From contig NZ_JAIVFT010000009.1 of NCBI RefSeq assembly GCF_020829665.1, positions 1 to 64,000 of the forward strand: 64,000 nucleotides of DNA. The letters run 5' to 3'. The translations under genes were made by a program, and so were the position numbers. The DNA comes from Nostoc sp. CHAB 5824 (GTDB taxonomy: Bacteria; Cyanobacteriota; Cyanobacteriia; Cyanobacteriales; Nostocaceae). Every line of letters begins with the position of its first letter. Positions within the stretch are counted from its first letter, which is position 1. The notes beneath the pieces were generated by a model that saw nothing but the letters and a program-made list of their open reading frames with translations, ran no database searches and had not been told where the DNA came from. Below, one piece after another: positions 59,109 to 64,000 of the stretch.

Positions 59109-59984
59109 ATGGCTTATTTAAATCAGCGTCGTCCCCAAAATGTCAACGGCGATTTTTATGTAGATAATACCTGTATTGATTGTGATACCTGTCGCTGGAT
59201 GGCTCCTGAAGTATTTTATGATGTAGATGATCAATCGGCTGTTTATCATCAACCAAGCAATGAGGTAGAAAGATTAGCAGCGCTGCAAGCACTTTTAGCT
59301 TGTCCTACTAGTTCTATTGGTACAGTTGAAAAGCCAAAAGATATCAAAGCTGTTCAACAAACTTTTCCAATATTAGTAGCGGAAAATGTTTACCACTGCG
59401 GCTATCATTCTGAAAAATCTTATGGTGCTGCTAGCTATTTAATTCAACTTCCAGAAGGTAACATTTTGGTGGATTCTCCCCGGTTTACGCCGCCTTTAGT
59501 CAAGCGTTTAGAAGAAATGGGGCCGATTCGTTATATGTACCTAACTCATAAGGATGATGTGGCAGATCATCAAAAGTTTGCCGAGCATTTTCAGTGCGAT
59601 CGCATCCTTCATACTGATGATATTACTGCGGATACTCGCAATGTAGAAATACAGCTAACTGGTTCCGAAGCATTTACTTTGACTCCAGATTTATTAATTA
59701 TCCCAGTTCCCGGTCACACCAAAGGACATACTGTCTTACTTTATAAAAATAAGTTCCTCTTCACTGGCGATCATCTCGCTTGGTCAGAAAGCTTGCACCA
59801 ACTGACTGCATTCCACGGTGCCTGCTGGTATTCTTGGTCAAAACAGATTAAATCAATGCATAACTTGGCTAATTACTCTTTTGAGTGGGTGCTACCAGGT
59901 CATGGGCGAAGGTTTCATGCTGATAGGGAAACCATGCGCCAGCAGATGCACAAGTGTATTCAGTTGATGGAATCTTTGAATTGA
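59109..59984 (+). CDS. Ferredoxin - metallo-beta-lactamase fusion protein
   Basis: A 291-residue protein. Residues 12-72 are a ferredoxin-like domain with C22, C25 and C28 (CIDCDTCRWMAP) and C65 (ACPTSSIG), suited to one 4Fe-4S cluster. Residues 88-285 are a metallo-beta-lactamase fold with NILVDSPRF, the metal motif LTHKDDVADH (H147, D149, D153, H154), H203 in VPGHTKGHT, D221 in FTGDHLAW and the late GHGRRFH. A redox-linked hydrolase is expected. The substrate is unknown. Confidence 0.9.
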   Translation: MAYLNQRRPQNVNGDFYVDNTCIDCDTCRWMAPEVFYDVDDQSAVYHQPSNEVERLAALQALLACPTSSIGTVEKPKDIKAVQQTFPILVAENVYHCGYHSEKSYGAASYLIQLPEGNILVDSPRFTPPLVKRLEEMGPIRYMYLTHKDDVADHQKFAEHFQCDRILHTDDITADTRNVEIQLTGSEAFTLTPDLLIIPVPGHTKGHTVLLYKNKFLFTGDHLAWSESLHQLTAFHGACWYSWSKQIKSMHNLANYSFEWVLPGHGRRFHADRETMRQQMHKCIQLMESLN

Positions 59985-60641
59985 CATTAAATAGCTAACT
60001 TTTCACGTTATATGGAAAAGCCCAGGAAAAACCTAAACCCCTAATCCCCTTTCCCGCGTCGGAAAGGGGAAAATTCAAAGTCTCTCTCCTTTTAGGCTAC
60101 GGTGTACACACAAGTCTCTACGTTGTTCTTTGAATCTGGGTTTTACCCCACCCTAACCACTGCTTGAATTCAATGAACGATACCTCCAATTCAATAAACG
60201 ACCACCCGAATTCAATAAACGACTACCCGAATTCAATAAACGACTACCCGAATTCAATAAACGACTACCCGAATTCAATAAACGACTACCCGAATTCAAT
60301 AAACAACCACCCGAATTCAATAAACGACCACCCGAATTCAATAAACGACTACCCGAATTCAATAAACGACTACCCGAATTCAATAAACGACTACCCGAAT
60401 TCAATATATTTATGGCATAAATTCTCAAAACCTTACCCTAAACCTGATTTACTAAGGTTTGAGCTTTAGTTTTACCCCACCCTAACCCTCAGTGCGATTA
60501 AGTAGGTAATGTTTGGGATTTAAGAAGAAATTCGACTTGTGGGTACACGGTAGCCTTTTAGGAGAGAGGTTAGACTGTATTGCATACAAACCATAAGCGC
60601 TATAACCTGGGTTTTAGCACCCTTTTAACCAAACACGGATT
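59985..60641. other. Intergenic region with minisatellite and flanking direct repeats
   Basis: No gene is supported. TTTTACCCCACCCTAACC occurs at 60141-60158 and again at 60470-60487, bracketing the 21-bp minisatellite at 60167-60405. A CCTAAACCCCTAATCCCC-type stretch lies near 60030. The dhaK promoter should lie in the last 150 bp. Confidence 0.5.
60167..60405. repeat. 21-bp minisatellite, eleven units plus a partial
   Basis: The unit is AATTCAATAAACGACTACCC plus G. Units 3-6 and 9-11 are identical; unit 1 (AATGAACGATACCTCC end), 2, 7 and 8 vary at one to a few bases. All but the first are preceded by G, forming GAATTC at every junction. As the unit is a multiple of three, both strands keep open frames (NSINDYP heptads on plus, LLNSGSR on minus). 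Confidence 0.95.
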
Positions 60642-61718
60642 ATGAAAAAGCTGATCAACAAGCCGGAAGACTTTGTGCGGGAAAGTCTAGAAGGTATGGC
60701 GGCGGCTCATTCCGATTTAATTAAACTGAATTATGATCCCGCTTTTGTCTATCGAGCCGATGCACCTATTCTGGGTAAAGTAGCAATTATTTCAGGTGGT
60801 GGCAGTGGACATGAACCAATGCACGCTGGCTTCGTGGGCAGAGGAATGCTTGATGCAGCTTGTCCTGGTGAGGTTTTCACTTCACCGACTCCTGACCAAA
60901 TGCTAGAAGCAGCCAAACAAGTAGATGGAGGCTCTGGTATCCTTTATATCGTCAAAAATTACAGTGGCGATGTGATGAACTTTGAGATGGCAACGGAATT
61001 AGCCCGTGGTGAAGGCATTCGATCGCTAAATATTTTGATTGATGACGATGTAGCAGTGAAAGATAGCCTCTATACCCAAGGACGGCGGGGTGTGGGAACA
61101 ACAATACTAGCAGAAAAAATTTGTGGTGCAGCGGCTGAGGCAGGGTATGATTTGCCACAAATAGCAAATTTATGTCGTCGGGTAAATCTGAATGGGCGGA
61201 GTATGGGAATTGCTCTAACATCTTGTACAGTGCCAGCTAATGGAACACCGACATTTGAATTGGGCGATCGCGAAATCGAATTAGGCATCGGTATTCACGG
61301 TGAGCCAGGAACAGAGCGTACAGCCATCAAATCAGTAGATGAGATCACCGAAATTTTGACGCGATCGCTCCTTGAGGATGCAGCATACAGCCGCACACTG
61401 CGCGAGTGGGATGAAGACAAAGGAGAATGGGTAGATGTAGAACTAACAAATCTACCATTTGCCAAAGGCGATCGCTTGTTAGCTTTCGTCAATAGTATGG
61501 GTGGAACTCCGATTTCTGAACTGTATATTGTTTACCGCAAACTCGCCCAAATCTGCGAACAGCAAGGATTGCAAATTGTGCGAAACTTAATCGGGCCTTA
61601 TATTACATCTCTAGAAATGCAAGGTTGCTCCATTACTCTGCTGAAATTAGATGATGAGATGATCCGGCTATGGGATGCACCAGTAAAAACGCCGAGTTGG
61701 CGCTGGGGAATTTTATAA
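60642..61718 (+). CDS. dhaK: Dihydroxyacetone kinase subunit K
   Basis: A 358-residue substrate-binding subunit. SGGGSGHEPMHAGFVGRGML (51-70) contains the general-base H57. D110 lies in NYSGDVMNFEMA. H219 in GIGIHGEPG is the residue that binds dihydroxyacetone covalently as a hemiaminal. With DhaL it phosphorylates dihydroxyacetone. No dhaM (PTS phosphodonor) gene lies in the window, so the phosphate donor (ATP or PTS) is not settled here. Confidence 0.96.
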   Translation: MKKLINKPEDFVRESLEGMAAAHSDLIKLNYDPAFVYRADAPILGKVAIISGGGSGHEPMHAGFVGRGMLDAACPGEVFTSPTPDQMLEAAKQVDGGSGILYIVKNYSGDVMNFEMATELARGEGIRSLNILIDDDVAVKDSLYTQGRRGVGTTILAEKICGAAAEAGYDLPQIANLCRRVNLNGRSMGIALTSCTVPANGTPTFELGDREIELGIGIHGEPGTERTAIKSVDEITEILTRSLLEDAAYSRTLREWDEDKGEWVDVELTNLPFAKGDRLLAFVNSMGGTPISELYIVYRKLAQICEQQGLQIVRNLIGPYITSLEMQGCSITLLKLDDEMIRLWDAPVKTPSWRWGIL

Positions 61719-61742
61719 TTATGAATTATAAATTAGGTTTAT

Positions 61743-62381
61743 ATGGTAAGTCAGGCGCAGATATTACAATGGTTGCAGGCTTATGCAACCGAGATAGAGC
61801 AGAATAAAGCATATTTGACAGAATTAGATGCTGCGATCGGAGATGCTGACCACGGTATCAATATGGATCGCGGTTTCAAAAAGGTAAGCGCTCAGTTACC
61901 AACTCTTACAGACAAGGACATCAGCAGCATTCTTAAAGCTGTGAGTATGACCTTAATTTCTTCCATTGGCGGTGCCAGTGGCCCTCTTTATGGCACCTGG
62001 TTTTTACGAGCAAGTGCAGCAGTAGCTGGTAAGCAAGAATTAACAGAACAAGATGTTTTAGAGCTACTCCAAGCAGGCTTAGACGGCGTGGTGCAACGTG
62101 GCAAAGCGCAACTAGGAGACAAAACAATGGTTGATATACTATCTCCGGCTGTAACCGCTTTTGGCCAAGCTGTAGGAGAAAGTAAGGGAACGCTAGAAGC
62201 CATGCAACAGGCTGTAGCAGCAGCCCAAAGGGGGTTGCAAGAAACTATACCGATGCAGGCAAAAAAGGGACGGGCTAGCTACTTGGGGGAACGGAGTATT
62301 GGACATCAAGATCCAGGAGGGACTTCTGCTTATTTGATGCTGAAAAGTTTGTTATCGGTATTGGAAAGTTCCGGCGAATAA
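61743..62381 (+). CDS. dhaL: Dihydroxyacetone kinase subunit L
   Basis: A 212-residue nucleotide-binding subunit, 24 bp after dhaK. The Mg-ADP aspartates are in LDAAIGDADHGINMDRG (D29, D34, D36). SSIGGASGPLYGTWFLRA, LGDKTMVDILSPA and the C-terminal ARSIGHxDPG-type block, here YLGERSIGHQDPGGTSAY, follow. Normal length. It transfers phosphate to the substrate held by DhaK. Confidence 0.96.
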   Translation: MVSQAQILQWLQAYATEIEQNKAYLTELDAAIGDADHGINMDRGFKKVSAQLPTLTDKDISSILKAVSMTLISSIGGASGPLYGTWFLRASAAVAGKQELTEQDVLELLQAGLDGVVQRGKAQLGDKTMVDILSPAVTAFGQAVGESKGTLEAMQQAVAAAQRGLQETIPMQAKKGRASYLGERSIGHQDPGGTSAYLMLKSLLSVLESSGE

Positions 62382-62416
62382 AAAATTTTCTGAAATTATT
62401 ATTCTTTTTCAGGATA

Positions 62417-63094
62417 ATGACATTAAGCTATGTGCCTAGAGTATTGATGGCGCATGAAGATGTCCTTGAGAAAGCAGCCAATATGACATCAAGTGAATCA
62501 AATGAAATTAATGTCGTTGAAGTAGATGGCGTCCGGTTTGAAACTTTAGTACCGGAGCGAATGTTGTGCTTACCAAAAAAAAATCTAGTACAGAAACTTC
62601 TGAGTATTTTGGAATTTTTATTACCAATAACGCCAGGATATTTTTCCCCTAAATATTCTGTACAGCTTGGTATACGGATTACTAATAACACCTTAACTCC
62701 TCTTAGATTTAGCTTTTATTTCACCTTATTTCCAGAACTAGTGAATGCATACGGTCGAATTATATTGGAGGGTGGTTCGATTAGAGCTTCAGCATCTTTA
62801 GAATCTGATTACCCTCTTGCTATGCCAGGAGAAAGTGTAACATACTTTCCTGAGATAAAAATTTTTGGGACTTGGGGTAATCGATTTGGAATTAGCATCA
62901 CCAGTGGAGATAGTGGTAGATGGATTTTTCAACCTCTCAAGCCAGGTAATTATCAGTTTCGATTTATCTATAACAATCAAAATGAAAAGGAAACAACGTA
63001 CACTTCTGTGAGTAAAGATATGAACTTAATTGAAGGTATTTGGACGGGTGAAGTATTAACTCCATTTGTGGAGTTACATTTAGCCCAGCTTTAA
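62417..63094 (+). CDS. Hypothetical protein
   Basis: A 225-residue protein without recognised family. There is no signal peptide. The N-terminal 60 residues are mixed; from about 75 to 225 strands alternate in an immunoglobulin-like beta pattern (YSVQLGIRITNNTLTPLRF, SFYFTLFPELV, RWIFQPLKPGNYQFRFIYNN), suggesting a beta-sandwich. It starts 36 bp after dhaL and may be co-transcribed, but no functional link is evident. Confidence 0.65.
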   Translation: MTLSYVPRVLMAHEDVLEKAANMTSSESNEINVVEVDGVRFETLVPERMLCLPKKNLVQKLLSILEFLLPITPGYFSPKYSVQLGIRITNNTLTPLRFSFYFTLFPELVNAYGRIILEGGSIRASASLESDYPLAMPGESVTYFPEIKIFGTWGNRFGISITSGDSGRWIFQPLKPGNYQFRFIYNNQNEKETTYTSVSKDMNLIEGIWTGEVLTPFVELHLAQL

Positions 63095-63133
63095 AGTAAA
63101 GCTTTGTCTTAGACATAGCCTAAAAATTCAAAC

Positions 63134-64000
63134 TTATCTAATTATCTGATTTACAACAGATGTACTCTGAATACGCCATTTACCTCGTTCTCTAATCAAA
63201 TCATACCGAACTCGCAAATTATCGTTAGAAGACCTTTTAAACTGACCATTTTCATAGAACTGTGCCACTTCCTTAACCGTAGCTTCCACTGCGGCACGAT
63301 CTGCAAATAAATCAATTTTCTCAACAGATTCTATCTTCAAGCTATGGTCATACTTGCCGTAGCGATTGTCTGACCGATACTGTTGAGCAATCAGCCGCCA
63401 TTGAGATAAAGCTGAACCAGTTAAAATCTGCTCTAAATTATTAATCTCATGATTGGGCCCTAAAGCTGCGGCTTTGGTCGAGAACCAAGTCCGAATAACT
63501 TCCTCTGCCGTTGCATTTGTTAAAGGCCCATCTGTTGCTTGTGGTTTACTATTTGGATCAGGAATAGATATTGGTGGTTGATTTATCTGTACAAACAACT
63601 CTATACCACGCAGAGAGGGTGTAGGAAACAACAGATTTTTTAACCATCCAAAAGTTGTTGTCGCTAACACCCAGAAAACTAATAGACTCACCAAAGAAAT
63701 AAACACTCTCCATACCAGCCGTGTTTTCCCTTCTATAGTGTTAGCAAAAGTTCGCCGCCGCCGGGGACGACGAGAATGAGGACGATTATCTGGTACACGC
63801 CCTCGGCTAGCAGATGGAGTAGGTTTTCTCCGTCTACGCTTTTGGTTATGACCGGGTGCAGCAGTCTTAGCTGAACCGTTTAAATGCTGATTAGTGCCTC
63901 TGGTCATCCGTTCGGCAGCAGGAACCTCTGATTTTACACTCCCAGATGAATTCCACATAGGTAGTGAGAAGTTTGAATATTCAGGTGTTTCTTTTGTTGG
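63134..64000 (-). CDS. ZipN/Ftn2 (ARC6-like) cell division protein, C-terminal part (gene runs off the window)
   Basis: The frame is open to the window edge, so 289 C-terminal residues are visible. They contain a basic Arg/Pro-rich cytoplasmic segment (KRRRRKPTPSASRGR), one transmembrane helix (VFISLVSLLVFWVLATTTFG) and a C-terminal IMS (DUF4101) domain with VIRTWFSTKAAALGPNHEI, LSQWRLIAQQYR, DHSLKIESVEKIDLF and a final YDLIRERGKWRIQS. This layout matches the end of ARC6/ZipN, which anchors FtsZ to the membrane. An N-terminal J domain would lie beyond 64000. Another IMS-domain protein remains possible. Confidence 0.82.
   Translation of the reverse strand, partial: PTKETPEYSNFSLPMWNSSGSVKSEVPAAERMTRGTNQHLNGSAKTAAPGHNQKRRRRKPTPSASRGRVPDNRPHSRRPRRRRTFANTIEGKTRLVWRVFISLVSLLVFWVLATTTFGWLKNLLFPTPSLRGIELFVQINQPPISIPDPNSKPQATDGPLTNATAEEVIRTWFSTKAAALGPNHEINNLEQILTGSALSQWRLIAQQYRSDNRYGKYDHSLKIESVEKIDLFADRAAVEATVKEVAQFYENGQFKRSSNDNLRVRYDLIRERGKWRIQSTSVVNQIIR

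Noticed and set aside
60153..60469. NSINDYP and LLNSGSR repeat frames on opposite strands
   Set aside because: Same explanation: a 21-bp tandem repeat leaves frames open on both strands.
1..64000. tRNA, rRNA, tmRNA or riboswitch genes
   Set aside because: I looked for T-loop-like GGTTCGAATCC motifs and strongly folded conserved leaders on both strands and saw none; a covariance-model search would be decisive.

Overview
The window looks like a chromosomal segment of a filamentous, probably heterocyst-forming cyanobacterium (Nostoc/Anabaena/Calothrix type). The evidence is a psbA (D1) fragment, ycf3, a high-light-inducible protein, very frequent GCGATCGC (HIP1) octamers, heptamer repeats of the 'AATGACC' type, an IS701-family element (a family first described in Calothrix), XisH/XisI proteins, serine/threonine kinases and two terminal oxidase operons. 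The species assignment is inference; no taxonomic search was possible.

Layout. 1-445: start of psbA (minus), Glu130 form. 1106-2571: an IS701-type insertion with perfect 14-bp ends, a GTAAT target duplication and a frameshifted transposase. 2.7-5.8 kb: a DUF2237 gene, a hybrid histidine kinase and a stand-alone CheB. 6.4-10.9 kb: an operon of two DUF2231 membrane proteins plus an oxidase whose subunit II has lost the CuA ligands (ARTO/cox3 type). 11.7-15.2 kb: a secreted galactose-oxidase-like copper radical oxidase next to a DyP peroxidase. 15.4-28.5 kb: mostly ordinary metabolism and conserved hypotheticals (GLYR dehydrogenase, CheR, HD hydrolase, Uma2, DUF2993, DUF2231, DUF2809, DUF167, GST, SRAP, Ycf3, GatC, glutathionyl-hydroquinone reductase). 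28.6-33.9 kb: redoxin, HliP, and a dTMP-supply cluster: a three-part thymidylate synthase, a degenerate dCTP deaminase/dUTPase paralogue followed in frame by a two-TM tail, dUTPase, dCTP deaminase and a CobO-like protein without a P-loop. 34.2-41.5 kb: adenylate kinase-like protein, RNase PH, a 135-bp MITE, 6-phosphogluconolactonase, zinc-ribbon/FHA protein, M50 protease, D-lactate dehydrogenase-like protein and a serine hydrolase. 42.0-46.7 kb: a 21-bp minisatellite and then a coupled four-gene operon, AAA ATPase, TPR protein, XisH, XisI. 46.8-49.4 kb: PstS-like protein and a kinase with a duplicated glycine loop. 50.2-56.6 kb: canonical CuA-containing cytochrome c oxidase (ctaC-D-E, minus) divergent from ctaA-ctaB (heme A synthesis). 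56.7-57.8 kb: decayed small-gene pairs (DUF6888/6887, HicBA remnant). 57.8-64 kb: second kinase, ferredoxin/MBL fusion, a second 21-bp minisatellite, DhaK-DhaL, a hypothetical gene, and the C-terminal half of a ZipN/Ftn2 (ARC6) division protein.

Functional links. The window holds two heme-copper oxidases with different electron-entry sites plus the heme A pathway. It holds a nearly complete dCTP to dUTP to dUMP to dTMP route. It also holds an H2O2-producing oxidase beside an H2O2-using peroxidase. The best candidates for undescribed biology are the ATPase-TPR-XisH-XisI operon, the Dcd-like reading frame interrupted by a single stop before a membrane tail, and the copper-radical-oxidase/DyP pair.
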